This document shows, piece by piece, positions 1-10,658 of a stretch of 64,000 nt of DNA. Source of the stretch: Semisulcospira habei (lineage: Eukaryota; Mollusca; Gastropoda; Semisulcospiridae). Position 1 is the stretch's first letter; each line of letters starts with the position of its first letter. A program made the translations under genes and the position numbers. The notes under the pieces are model-generated. The model was not told the DNA's origin. It was given only the letters and a program-made list of their open reading frames with translations, and made no database searches. The stretch is taken from contig BTPG01000004.1 of the NCBI GenBank assembly GCA_036245525.1, positions 14,960,200 to 15,024,199 on the forward strand. The letters run 5' to 3'.

Positions 1-5
1 AAAAA

Positions 6-701
6 ATGGTAAACTTCTATCCGCAACTACCGACGCTTGAGCCGACTGAAACAAATGTGACGACAAAAACAACGCTTGCACCTGATCCACAGGTGACAGC
101 TGTGCCAATTGCATCAGATAAAACATTACCGGCAGACGCATTCAGATTAATAAATATTACAGAAGCTTTGAAATATTTGGAAAGTGAGGAGGCAAAATAC
201 TCACGGTGTAAAAGGAGGTATAAGTCAGCATTTAATTCTGTTCAAAACACTTCTATGGCTATTGGTGCAGTTTCAGCTGGATGTTCTGTAGGGGGTATTG
301 TTCTGTTTGCCACAGAAATTGGAAGTTTGGCTGGAATAGCAATTGAGGGTGTTAGCGTTGCTACATGCCTAGCATGCTTTGGTTTGGAGGCCTTGAACAA
401 GAGGTTTCACACAAAATTACAGAAACATGAAGCATTGAGTACGCTCGCTGGTGCAAAGTTGAGCAGTATGAAACTTATTATCAGTAAAGCATTAAATGAT
501 AATTGTATTGATGACGAAGAATTTAAGCGGGTCCAGGATGATTTAAATACTTACAAGAAACAAAAATCTGAAATACAAAATAAAATACGTAGTCAATCTC
601 CTGTGAATGTTGAAGAACTGAAGGCCAGTTTTTTAGAGATGGGGAAAATGATCGGTGTTCAGGAAACCACAGAAAAACTACACAATCTTTTAAACAAATA
701 A
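6..701 (+). CDS. Polinton rightmost-gene homologue (second, diverged Polinton copy)
   Basis: A 231-residue frame with an A-rich run directly before its ATG. It is a close relative of the last gene of the complete Polinton at 40697-41362: the same opening residues (MVNFYPQLPT), the same hydrophobic segment (about residues 80-125) and the same helical tail ending in LHNLLNK. The N-terminal linker is longer here and scattered substitutions occur. The hydrophobic stretch suggests a membrane-associated protein; the family is recurrent in Polintons but its function is unknown to me. Similarity to the complete element continues into the 3' flank for a few hundred bases. The window therefore opens in the right part of a second Polinton whose remaining genes lie upstream. 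The frame is undamaged. Confidence 0.8.
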   Translation: MVNFYPQLPTLEPTETNVTTKTTLAPDPQVTAVPIASDKTLPADAFRLINITEALKYLESEEAKYSRCKRRYKSAFNSVQNTSMAIGAVSAGCSVGGIVLFATEIGSLAGIAIEGVSVATCLACFGLEALNKRFHTKLQKHEALSTLAGAKLSSMKLIISKALNDNCIDDEEFKRVQDDLNTYKKQKSEIQNKIRSQSPVNVEELKASFLEMGKMIGVQETTEKLHNLLNK

Positions 702-1837
702 AAATCAGATTTGGTAATAATCATTTATTTTTTCATTACACTTCGCAAAAAGATGACATGTCGCTTGCGCCTAACTATTTAACCCCATCAGCTCCACTTG
801 GGAAATCTGTCCGAGTATCTTGCTGACTTGCATCAAGAACTGACAAGATCTTATGTTAAGACACTTATAAGAACTTGTTTTAAGTCACTTATAATTACTT
901 ACGCCAACTAACTTCAAAGGTACTTACAAAGTTACTTGCTGGTTTATAAATTACCTTATTAAGTACTTGTAATTTACTTAGAAACATCTAGACAGTAACA
1001 TAGACAGTAACTTGATAATTTTACCCATGACTTGAACACCAGAAAATAATCTAGACTCAGTAACAACATGGGAGAGAATTTGCTCTGTTCAGTATCAGCA
1101 TAAGAAATAATAACAGATTATTTCCCTTGTTCAGTAAAAGGGAAGGAATCACCACCTGTTCAGTAACAAAATTTTAGATTACTTCCCTTTGTTGAATATA
1201 AGTTTATACAAGGGAAGTAATTTTGAGAAATTTTTGGTAAGACAAAAAGTTACTTCCCTTGCTTTATTAAATTATGTTTTAATTTTTGACTAAAATATAT
1301 ATTTTTTCATAAAAAATAAAAGGCAAGATGTGTCAATAATTATGATAGATAATAGTATAAAGATGTTATTATTTGATTTTTGTTTAAAAATGTGTGATTA
1401 TTGTTGTCTTTTAATACAAATATAATTTTTTTGGTATTACTTTTTTACTTTCGCTTCACCAGCTTAATTTTTTTTAGGAGAATGTAGGGTTATATAAATG
1501 AAAATGTTTCTATTCATTGTGGGTCCGTTGTCCTGGTCCAGTGGCCTGGCAAACAAACAAAGAGAGTGAGTTGTGCACATTAACCTAAGGTTGTAACTCT
1601 CTTTGTATGTTCCAAGCACCTCTGGGACATCTCCACACTTTCGTTTCGGGCAGCCGAGTTGAGGAGTCGGTAGATTCCCGTCTGGGGTGGGCGGAACAAA
1701 CCAAAAGCTAGGCCACACCAAAAGCTCTCATAGGGAAGGCAAATTGTGCACTTGAACCTGGGTTATAGCTGACTCTGTGAGAGCAACTGGAAAAAGACCA
1801 GGAGCGGACTTTTACCATTTTTTTGGTTCCAGTGTCA
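702..1837. other. AT-rich right flank of the second Polinton, no gene
   Basis: The first 100-300 bases resemble 41363-41700 of the complete Polinton, including an AAGTACTTGTAA-type repeat, so they are probably non-coding right-end DNA of the second copy. No sequence matching the 1.16-kb terminal repeat of the complete element is visible, so this copy has a different terminal repeat or has lost it. At about 1174-1256 the motif TTACTTCCCTT occurs in both orientations and forms a small hairpin. From 1260 to 1480 the DNA is strongly AT-rich. I see no gene. Confidence 0.5.
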
Positions 1838-2375
1838 TTGACCTCGTGACCTTTGACCTTGACCCATGACCTTGACCCGGTGACCTTGACACATAACCTT
1901 GACCGATGACATTGACCCGGTGACCTTGATCCAGTGACCCTGACCCATGACCTTGATGACCCTGACCCATGACCTTGACCCCATGACCTTGATCCGATGA
2001 CCTTGACCTTGGTGACCTTAACCCATGACCTCGGCCCGGTGACCTTGACCCATGACCTTGGTAACTTTGCCCCATGGCCTTGACTTTGACGATCTTGTCT
2101 TGATGACCTTGACCCATGACCTTGACCCATGACCTTGGTGGCCTTGACCCATGACCTTGTCCCGGTGACCTTGACCCATGACCTTGGTAACTTTGCCCCA
2201 TGACCTTGACCTTGACGATCTTGCCTTGATGACCTTGACCCATGACCTTGGCCTTGCGACCTGGTGACCTTGACCTTGTGATTGGTGACCTTGACCTTGG
2301 TGACATTGACCTTGGTTACCATGACCTTGACCTTGGTCTTAACCCTTGACCTGTGACCTTTTGACTTGCCTGAGA
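1838..2375. repeat. Minisatellite of TGACCTTGACC units
   Basis: About 540 bases of imperfect direct repeats built on TGACCTTGACC, alternating with CATGACCTTGACC, GGTGACCTTGACC and similar variants. The open frames across it on the minus strand (K/V/S/R/G-rich) are by-products of the repeat. Read on the minus strand, the core is TCAAGGTCA, which is the extended half-site bound by monomeric nuclear receptors of the NR5A/FTZ-F1 and ERR type. Whether any receptor binds here is unknown. Confidence 0.9.
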
Positions 2376-2389
2376 CAATTACAGACAAA

Positions 2390-2755
2390 AGACGCTGTTT
2401 TTTTCGAGTCTAAGTCTTTGTTTTCTACAGCATTGATACCGTTTAGAAGAAGTACTTCATCTTGATTCATTTTATAATAAAAAATATTAATTTTAATGTC
2501 ATTGATTTTGGAAACCTTTATTTTACAAAAAAAAGGAGAAAACCCAAAAAAATGGGTGGCGTTAGGGTGTGAGAGTAAGCGATCGAAAAATCGTGAAATT
2601 TTGGGATCGATATAAATTGGTCAAAAACGCTCATAGTTACTATTTTTCAAATAAAAATAAAGAAAATATGGGGAAAATGCATGGTGTGACTAAGTGTGTA
2701 TTTTGTGGTCAAAAACAATGGAATTAGGGGGTGTATATAAATTGTCCATTTTCGC
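2390..2755. other. AT-rich spacer with a short duplicated motif, no gene
   Basis: No credible frame. A phrase of the form ATAAATTG-TC ... CGCTCAT occurs twice, near 2610 and near 2735. The second copy abuts the broken 3' end of the LINE remnant. Confidence 0.4.
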
Positions 2756-4749
2756 TCATATTATCTCTCTCTGTGGCCCTAGGACTGAACCCTGGGGAAC
2801 TACCCGTGTTACTAATCCGCTTGAGGAGTATGATCCATTGACCATGACGCGCTGATGTCTGTCGCTAAGATATGAGGTGAAAAGTGGAGTTGTACCTTGG
2901 TGGTAAAGAAATTTCCGGCTGCAGCTATTTGAGGAAGAAATGCATTTATTGCGAAACGAACCACCGAAGTACACATTTAGCTTGTAAAGTAGAAGTTTAT
3001 GGTCTACATGATCAAAGGCTTTTCGTAAGTCAATAAATACAGCTCCAGTAAATTCACCCTGATTTATTGAGCGTAGCCACATATCAGCTAGACGTGCTAG
3101 GGCCGTGTGACAGCTGTGCCTTGGTCTGAATCCCGACTGAAGGGGATGGATTAATGTATGATTTTCTAAATATTCCAAGAGATGCTTATGGATATGCCGT
3201 TCAAGTGGTTTACTAAGGATGGACAATAGTGAGATGGGGCGATAGTTATTAACATCAGTCATATCTCTTGTTTTCGAGAGGGGTATAACCTTGGCTTTTT
3301 TAAGTTCTTTTGGGAAAATATTCTTTTGAATGCACAAGTTATAGGTTATTGTTTCAATAACATAAGGAATAGCTAATTTAAGTATTTTTGGCTGATTTTA
3401 TCTGGCCCGGACGATTTCTTATTCTTCATTGAACTAATTGCCCTACCGACTTCGTGCACTGCCAGTGGTGGAATCACGGAAGGATCAGATCCTGCAGTTC
3501 GCGTTCTACAAAAGTCAATTAGTTTGTCTGAGCAAGAGTAGTGCTGAGAACTTGCTTTTGAAGGGACAAGAGACTCGGCAACTGAGAGGAAATGGTCGTT
3601 AAACATGTCTGCAGTCAGATCAGAAGGGATTAAAGGAGATTTGTTACACTTGCCTCCAGTCACTACGGCCATAGCGCGCCAGAGCGTGGACATGTCTTTG
3701 TCTTGTTTAATCAAGCGATCAATTAAAGAATTTTTTAGCCTGTCGCACAAGAGATTTTACGCGATTACGCTCACGAGTAAATTCAGTGAAGCGCTTCTGC
3801 TGTCTCACCCTCATGGCTTGAATGATGTCTTGAGTAAGCCACGGCGGGAGTGATGCGTGTTTGACGCGTCTCCTCCGCAGGGGCGCATGTTTATTTAAGA
3901 TCTTAAGAAAGATGGTATACCAAACAGACAGAGCGCTGTCAGGGTCAGATTGACTAAATACTTCATCAAAAGGTGCGCTGTTAAGATCAAACAGAAACTC
4001 GCTTTCATTAAAACTTTTAAAGAAGCGATATGTGATATACGTATGGCATCCTTTCTTTGCTTTAGGGAGTTTAGTAGACCACGTACAGCGGATGGGAAAG
4101 TGGTCGCTGATACTAAGGTTACGCGACAGACACATTATGAACAGACTCTGGCTTGGTTGTGTATATATGATCTATGAGTATGGATGTTGTTTGTGTGATC
4201 CGTGTGGGTTAAGTGATTAACTGTTGCAGACCCAACAACGTTAACGTAGAGTCCCACGCATGGCGAGGCTTTAGCATGTCTATGTTAAAGTCTCCCATGA
4301 GGATGACATTGGAATTGGGATTACAAGCTTTATCACACATACTAAGGAAATCATCATACCACTCAAAGTTCGCAGCAGGTTTGCGGGACAGAAGGTCGAT
4401 AAGAAATGATGGAGATTGGGGGCCTTCAGCTCAAGCCACATACACTCAACATCTTTGGTTTCTAAATCATGTCGCCTACGTATAAAATCTTGAATAGACG
4501 AGTGAACATAAACAGCTTATAGGCCGTAGGATCACGTCTCATGACAGTAAATCCAGGAACTTGGATGGATATATCTGATACATTTGAATTGAGACGTGTT
4601 TCGAACAGTCCAAAAATATGAAACGGGCCTGCTCCATTTAGATAAACACATATGTCCGGCAACTTATTGCAAAGATGGTAAATATTGAGATGACCAATGC
4701 GGAGATCTTTCGTCTTGAGTTTTACGCCACTCATTTCACGCAAAGTCAT
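2756..4749 (-). pseudogene. Non-LTR retrotransposon (LINE) remnant: endonuclease and partial reverse transcriptase
   Basis: Read from 4749 downwards, four broken frames follow the order of a LINE ORF2. At 4749-4462 is an endonuclease-like start containing GHLNIYHLCNKLPD and FGLFETRLNS. At 4135-3719 the endonuclease end (ISDHFPI) is followed by a linker. At 3750-3373 is a linker with the pre-RT phrase NKKSSGPDKIS. At 3337-2756 is the reverse transcriptase, with NNYRPISLLS, QSGFRPRHSC, the catalytic-palm phrase FIDLRKAFDHVDH and VPQGSVLGP. Frameshifts and stops separate the pieces. The match stops just after VPQGSVLGP, so the YADD box, the rest of the RT and the 3' end are missing. Loss of the 3' side is unlike normal 5' truncation of LINEs and suggests a later deletion or insertion. 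The clade (CR1/Jockey-like) is a guess. Confidence 0.85.
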
Positions 4750-4905
4750 TGTGTTTGTTGGAAAAAAAAGAAGAAGAAAATCATACAGAATCTATCCGTA
4801 ACACGTGCCAAAATAGAAAAATAATAATAATAATACATATAAAAAGTATAAAATCACTAACTAAATACAATAAACACAATAAACAAAGACTAGAGGTATA
4901 ATCAC

Positions 4906-4908
<3 letters not shown>

Positions 4909-4986
<78 letters not shown>
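4909..4986. repeat. (GA)n microsatellite
   Basis: About 78 bases of nearly pure AG/GA, interrupted once by a T. In the minus-strand frame of the neighbouring nuclease-like exon it would read as Leu-Ser repeats, which is a by-product of the repeat rather than real protein. Confidence 0.95.
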
Positions 4987-4988
<2 letters not shown>

Positions 4989-5703
4989 GCTGTACTTGAG
5001 GGTCGGTACTCAGAGCTTGTAACAGTTGTGTGGACGTGACTTTGGGCAATATCAGTGTCTTGGTAATGTTGATACGCGCCAGGTCCGACACCAAATGCTT
5101 GAGCACGTCCTCCGCCTTGTTCAGCTGATTGATAGCTTTCTTTAATGCTTTCACCACCGCCTTGTCTAAGTCCGGGGTCTTGCTGAGGTCAGCTCCCACT
5201 GATTTAATTTCTCCCACTATCAGGCCATACCGGGCATTGATCATCAACACGTCAAAGTCCCCGTCTGTGTATTTGGCCCCAAGTGTGGCGGGTCGTGGCA
5301 GCAGGCGAATGGCTGCGGCAATGATCGGATCGACTTGGTTGTCGAGGTATTTCCTGAACTCTAGCTGGGACAACACCAGCATCACCTCTTGCTCCCTCTC
5401 CGCCAGATCCCGGATGCAGTCAAGCACCTGCTGCATCGCCTGATCATCTCTAACATCGTTGTCCTGCACTACAGGGAGCGGACCAGGGGGGACTGGCTGG
5501 TAGGAAGGCCAGATTACTGCTGCTAGAGGTGGGTCAGACGGATGAGGGGGAGGACCAGTGGGAGGGAAGTAAGCGGGCGCCTGGCCGGGCTGATCTGATG
5601 CCTCCTGTGGAACTAGAACCGACTGACGGGCCACAGTCTGCACGTCGTATGACACTTTGTTGAAGTGATGTGGGGGGGGGGGGGGGGGAGAAAGTAGGTT
5701 TTG
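4987..5703 (-). CDS. Exon encoding a Pro-rich N-terminus and a PD-(D/E)XK nuclease-like domain
   Basis: The minus-strand frame is open from about 5717. A pyrimidine-rich stretch ending in CCACAG puts a plausible splice acceptor at 5704, so this is probably an internal exon; the only start-like codon (GTG at 5655) is not convincing. The protein opens with Q/P-rich sequence, encoded partly by a run of 17 C, then further proline-rich low complexity. A globular part of about 130 residues follows: a helix with E and K (LEFRKYL), the strand pair GDFDVLMI ... GLIVGEIKSVG, and a helical tail with KAINQLNKAEDVL. GDFDV plus GEIK has the D...ExK pattern of the PD-(D/E)XK superfamily, so a metal-dependent nuclease or a non-catalytic relative is likely. 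The downstream splice donor is unclear; the frame runs into the GA repeat at 4986. Function and full gene structure are unknown. Confidence 0.55.
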
Positions 5704-5761
5704 CTGTGGAGGTTGGGATAGCAGTCACGTGTAATCTGACGCCAGATGGTTTCGGCCGCCA

Positions 5762-5965
5762 CTACTTGTGTTTGTTGTCCGGTACTGGTACCTTGTGCTT
5801 GTTGTCCGGTGTGTGTACCTTGTGCTTGCTGTTGTCTGGTGCTGGTGCCTTGTGCTTGTTGTCCGGTTCTGTTAACGTTTTTTTTTTTTGTTGATGTCTG
5901 GCACTGACCTGTGCCTGTTGTTGCTCAGATTCCGTTTTTTGTTTGGGTCTCGCACCCTGCTGCAA
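5762..5965 (-). other. Possible upstream low-complexity exon (PDNKHK repeats)
   Basis: The minus-strand frame encodes Q/K-rich sequence and then imperfect repeats of PDNKHKVPVPDNKHK type. Directly upstream, a pyrimidine-rich stretch ending in TTCTTGCAG (about 5960-5975) looks like a splice acceptor, and a TATATAA lies near 6010 on the same strand. It could be an earlier exon of the gene carrying the nuclease-like domain, but the DNA is an imperfect tandem repeat and the frame may be accidental. Confidence 0.3.
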
Positions 5966-6179
5966 GAAAAGAAACAAGATGGGATGAACCATAACCCAAA
6001 AATCCCTTATATATGAGAGCTGTCTTCGCCGTCAAGGGTCTCTACCTTTTGTCTTTGACTTAATTCTTATGTTGAAATATCTCCTTTTGAAAAAAACTCG
6101 CAGATGTGCCAATGCGTCATAGTGAACTCTATACGTGGCGCGCACAGTGCATACAGTGCATACACGTCATTGGTTTGTC

Positions 6180-6990
6180 CTGACGTATTTTTTGTTTTTA
6201 CATAATTTTATATTTAACATGATATGCGAATCGTTTTCGCTTCAAGCCTTGAAAAAATGTTGTCAAAACTAAAATTTCAAGGTACAATTTTAGTCTTGCT
6301 ATAATTTATAATTTGTATGAAATCAGGTTGACTTTACCTAGCTACATGCCATACATCTTTTTAAAATAACGTTTTCTTTCTAGGTGGATATTAACATTAC
6401 AGATGGTTGTGATGTTATTTTACGTGCACATACTCACTGTAATCGGTCGGTGTGTTCTAGTCAGTCAAATGTAGGCCTATTTATTTGTTTTATGTTCACA
6501 TTGTTGTTTTTTACAACTGTTTTACAAAAATTCCGCTGCAAACAAATTTCCCATCTTGGGACAATAAAGGTATTCATATTCGTACTAAGTACATCTGCAT
6601 GCTCTTCGGAAAGCGCGTCGATGTGTGTGTATGCGTGTGCGTGTACGTGCGAGTATGCGCGCGCTGCAAACATCCTCAAGAGGCAAAGATGTTCATGAGC
6701 CCTCTGGGCACTTGAGGATTTATGCCTATTGGAGATGGGCGCATATGTGCCATTGGTTTGTCAAACGTCATTCGTCATGATGTATCTTTTTGTTTTTTTT
6801 AGTAATTTTATACTTAACGTGATATGAGTTTCGCTTTCGCTTCAAGGTTTGCGAAAATGGTAACAAAACTAGAATTTCACGGTACAATTTCAGTCATGCT
6901 ATAATTTGTGTGAAATCATGTTGAATTTACCTAGCTACATGCTATACTAAGTACAACTGCATGCTCTTCTGAAAGTGCGTCGATGTGTGT
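6180..6990. repeat. Direct duplication of a roughly 400-bp segment
   Basis: The stretch 6180-6350, with TTTCGCTTCAAG, GGTACAATTT and ACCTAGCTACATGC, returns diverged at about 6775-6945. The phrase GCATGCTCTTC...GTCGATGTGTGTGTATG at 6596 likewise returns at about 6957. Open frames here are GT-rich and not credible. At 6673-6730 there is also a small hairpin containing CATCCTCAAGAGGC. Confidence 0.75.
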
Positions 6991-8036
6991 GTATGTCTAT
7001 GCCTCTTGGAGATGCGCGCATATGTGTGAGAAAGAGCGAGCAAGAGAGAGTGAATTACGTCATTTTTTGAGTATGTCTGTATGGGGACGGAGTTGCTTCT
7101 TTTACGTCACCGGCACTGTCTGACTTTCTCTGGAAGTCATGGTTTTTTACTGTTTTAATTATTTACTGAAAAGAATTAATTTTTACTAAAGAAGCTAAAA
7201 GGATACAAAGCTGGCTAACGAACTCATCCAATGTCATTATACAAACTAGCTATATGCAAAAGTTCAAATAAATATAAAAAAACGTTACGGACTCTAATCT
7301 GGGTCAACCGATTTCCTATAAACAGTTGTTTATGTCTTCAATGAGACATTCAATTACAATATGCACGGAGGCTCTCATAGCCACCCACTTAAGAAAGTAT
7401 TTCACCAAGTTTCAAGCTTGTGTGTACAGAAATATCGGAGACTGTTTACATACATACGCACACACATACGCATGTACAGCGCTTTGCGCCAAATGTACGT
7501 TCAGCAACGAGGTTAGCGTAACTAGACATGACGTAATTTTTATCTTGTTACTTCAGTTGTTAGAGATTTAGCCTGCCCGCCTTTGACATCATGGACATGC
7601 TATTAAATTCGCCCCACCGCGACTCGTCCTAAAAAGTCTCTTCTATAAATAGAAGGGACTTAAAAAGAAAAAGCAAAGCAAAGCCCTTATGGCTCACGTG
7701 TATGACCGATCCGCATGTGTGACTTTCGTGACCATAAGTAAATGGCTGGTTTCTGTACCAGCAAACTCCATGTTTTCTCAAATGTAAGCCTTTTTCACAC
7801 ATCTATCAATCCCCGTGATTCTTGACCTTTGTGATGGGTCGACTAAATTAGTATTCATAGAAATGTCTTGCCATCAGCAACCTTTATGCCAAATTTGATT
7901 GAAACGTTTGCAAAAACATTAATAAAAACAATAATTCTAACAAAAATCAGCATTTGTCACAAATTTTAATTTACCGACCTCTTGCGAGCCTTGAGCTTTC
8001 CGAGGGTTTATCCAAATAAGTATAAATTGATAGGTT
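6991..8036. other. Intergenic DNA with a small palindrome, no gene
   Basis: Nothing gene-like. A 28-base palindrome at 7634-7661 pairs AAGTC.CTTCTA with TAGAAG.GACTT around TAAA. From about 7805 to 7940 lies one member of a dispersed repeat whose second copy is at about 9600-9735. Confidence 0.45.
7805..7940. repeat. Dispersed repeat, copy 1 of 2
   Basis: Shares phrases such as ACTAAATTAGTAT, CATCAG..AC..TT.TGCCAAATTT and ATTGAAA with 9600-9735, in the same order and orientation. The two copies lie either side of the 8040-9482 transposon but well outside its ends, so they are not its target duplication. Confidence 0.6.
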
Positions 8037-8039
8037 TTA

Positions 8040-9482
8040 AGGCCCCGCCACACTTGCTGTGGTTGTGCCCCGATTTTGAAGCCGATTCCGATCCGATTGC
8101 GATCGGATGACGTCATATATCCGATCCGATCGCAATCGGCTGGGAATCGGCTGTTTAGAAACTACTCTATTTTTCCGATCCGAATCGGCCCCTATTGTAA
8201 GCTTCAACCAATCAGAGCACGTCTCGCAAAGCAGGAAGTTTCAGTTTGCAAATGGCGGAAGATTAGTCAACCACCTTCGTTGCCGATGTTTCGCCCGCCT
8301 CAGTCTTCCCGAATGTTACGTGGTGGAGTTGTAGTCGTAGTATGATAAACACACCAGACGCACGCATGTAAGGTTCTTTCAAATAAACTTCATTCAGCTG
8401 CAATCCGTCACACGTGGCTTAAGGATGTAGACAATATTGTAGTAACAGTTCCAACAATATTTTAATTCAGTGATGCGATCTCCACACAATGCACTTCCAA
8501 ATGCATCAACACTGATACAAAGTCTCTTCTGCAATGTCCACACTGGCAACTCAACGTTTCTCACACGCAGCGTCTCACACAATGTACATCCAATACGGGC
8601 CACGTTCCTACGATAAACTGCGTGTCTTTACCACTGACAAAGCAAGACAATGTATACACGTGCTTTCCTAGCACCCTCTTTATATATACTACCAATTTCC
8701 AGAATCATCTACGAAAATCATACAACCCAACCAATCAGAACGAAACACGCAGCCGAAACTCATTAAAATATTTTTTTTCAGAAAAACAATAACAAGCTAC
8801 GAAAACTCGGCTGCTAACTTTAGCTCTAAATTCCAATGTATAATGAAGTCACATAAAAGTATGGTAGCCCTATCACGACCTTGCATATCCGCTCTAGAAA
8901 ATTCAAGAAATTTCACAAAACAAAAAAAAAAGACTGCTCAATTCACGCGCACAGAAAAACTAAATGTTGCGAACTGTCGCCGACTACCCGACGTCAAATA
9001 TACGAGGTCACTAGACAGTGCGATCTTATCGAAGGTTCTAATCTACGCAAAACAAAGATCGACCGCTATTCTCCGTGCGACTCTTCTAGAAACTTCCGGT
9101 AAAACTTATCTAATTCGCTCTACGTGCAAACAGAGAAAATCTTACTAAAAAGGTACGTGATTTGTAATCATAATAGCTCAAATAAATATCGGATCGTTTC
9201 CTACGATTAGCACATGCATGCTCTCACAGGATAACACAACCACAATCGTAACACCGAATATGATGCAAAACTGCTGATAATGCAAGCACATCATCATCAC
9301 TGTCCAAACTAGCAGCCATTTCGCTGAACAGGTACGACCTTGATCTTCAATTCAAACCGGTCGGCTAAATAAAGTCGGGGAATGTGTGGCAGTGCACACG
9401 TTTTTGCAGTCCGGTCCGATCACTCTCTGATTCGAAACTGCTAAAGAATCGGCCTCAAAATCGGGCATTTGTGGCGGGACCT
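8040..9482. mobile_element. TIR DNA transposon (non-autonomous), interrupted by a solo LTR
   Basis: The ends are inverted repeats: AGGCCCCGCCACA at the left and the complement of AGGTCCCGCCACA at the right. Similarity between the arms continues as CCCGATTTTGA.GCCGATTC. The element is flanked by the 3-bp direct repeat TTA (8037-8039 and 9483-9485). The same element without the insertion is present at 14275-14765. Here it is split at 8313/9254 by a 940-bp LTR. Removing that leaves about 500 bp with no transposase frame, so it is a MITE-like passenger. A 3-bp A/T target duplication and GC-rich ends would fit the PIF/Harbinger superfamily, but that assignment is tentative. Confidence 0.85.
8314..9253. 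mobile_element. Solo LTR, copy 1, nested in the TIR transposon
   Basis: A 940-bp segment beginning TGTTACG and ending CGTAACA, flanked by the 5-bp direct repeat CCGAA (8309-8313 and 9254-9258). TG...CA ends, a 5-bp target duplication, a TATA-like CTCTTTATATATACT near 8679 and no internal genes are what a solo LTR shows. A related copy lies at 10659-11454. Small open frames inside are not coding. Confidence 0.8.
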
Positions 9483-9599
9483 TTACCATGATCGAGGTAT
9501 CTCTGTACCCAGTTTGAGTTTGAAGTTGTGAATAGTATGCGAGAAAGAAAGAAAAAAGTTGTAAAATCCAAATACGGCTTTATTTTTATCTATTTTTGA

Positions 9600-9735
9600 A
9601 TCATCCATGACCCTTAACATTTGTGTCGGGTAAACTAAATTAGTATGCATCGGAAGAAGGTCTTGTTATCAGCTACTTTTGTGCCAAATTTTATTGAAAA
9701 GTTTACCCCAAAAATGTTGACAAAACTACAATTCT
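9600..9735. repeat. Dispersed repeat, copy 2 of 2
   Basis: Diverged second copy of the segment at 7805-7940, in the same orientation, sharing GTGCCAAATTT-like and ACTAAATTAGTATGCAT-like phrases. Confidence 0.6.
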
Positions 9736-9754
9736 ATGAACAATTGGCATGCTA

Positions 9755-10653
9755 GACACATTATGGAGATGACGTACTGAGGACAGGTATCGGAGAGTGT
9801 AACGATGACGTACTGAGGACACATGGGAAGTGTACAGATGACGTACTGACGACAGGTATGGGGGAGTGTATCGATGACGTACTGAGGACACATGGGAGAG
9901 TGTAGAGATGACGTACTGAGGACAGGTATAGGAGAGTGTAACGATGACGTTCTGAGGACACATGGGGAGTGTAGAGATGACGTACTGACGACAGGTATGG
10001 GGGAGTGAATCGATGACCTACTCAGGACACATGGGAGAGTGTAGAGATGACGTACTGAGGACAGGTATCGGAGAGTGTAACGATGACGTACTGAGGACAC
10101 ATGGGGAGTGTAGAGATGACGTACTGCCGACAGGTATGGGGGAGTGTATCGATGACGTAATGAGGACATAGGAGAGTGTAGAGATGACGTACTGAGGACA
10201 GGTATGGGGAGTGTAACGATGACGTACTGAGGACAAATGGGGGAGTGTAGAGATGACGTACTGGGGACAGGTATGGGGGAGTGTAACGATGACGTACTGA
10301 GGACACATGGGGGAGTGTTGAGGTGACGTACTGACGACAGGTATGGGGGAGTGTAACGATGACGTACTGACAACACAAGAGGGGCGTGTAGAGATGAGGT
10401 ACTGAGGACAGGTTAAGAGACTTCAGTGATGACGTACCGACGACACTTGGGGGAGTGTTGAGATGACGTACTGAGGACAAATATGGGGGAGTGTACTGAC
10501 AGGTATGAGGGAGTGTAGAGATGACGTACTGAATACAGGTATGGGGGAGTGTGTAGGTGACGTGCTGACAGGTATGGGGGAGTGTACAGATGACGTACTG
10601 ATGACAGGTATGGCGGAATGTAGAGATGACATACTGAGGACATAAGGGGGAGT
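9755..10653. repeat. Minisatellite of about 33-36 bp units (GATGACGTACTGAGGACA)
   Basis: About 25 imperfect copies of a unit with core GATGACGTACTGAGGACA followed by either GGTATGGGGGAGTGTA or CATGGGGGAGTGTA. The two variants tend to alternate, giving a dimer period near 70 bp. The six overlapping minus-strand frames (Y/S/P/H-rich) are by-products. The array ends at the target site of the second solo LTR. Confidence 0.92.
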
Positions 10654-10658
10654 CGAAG

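Noticed and set aside
1708..2388. 226-aa and 164-aa basic frames
   Set aside because: Translations of the TGACCTTGACC repeat in two frames; low complexity, no start context.
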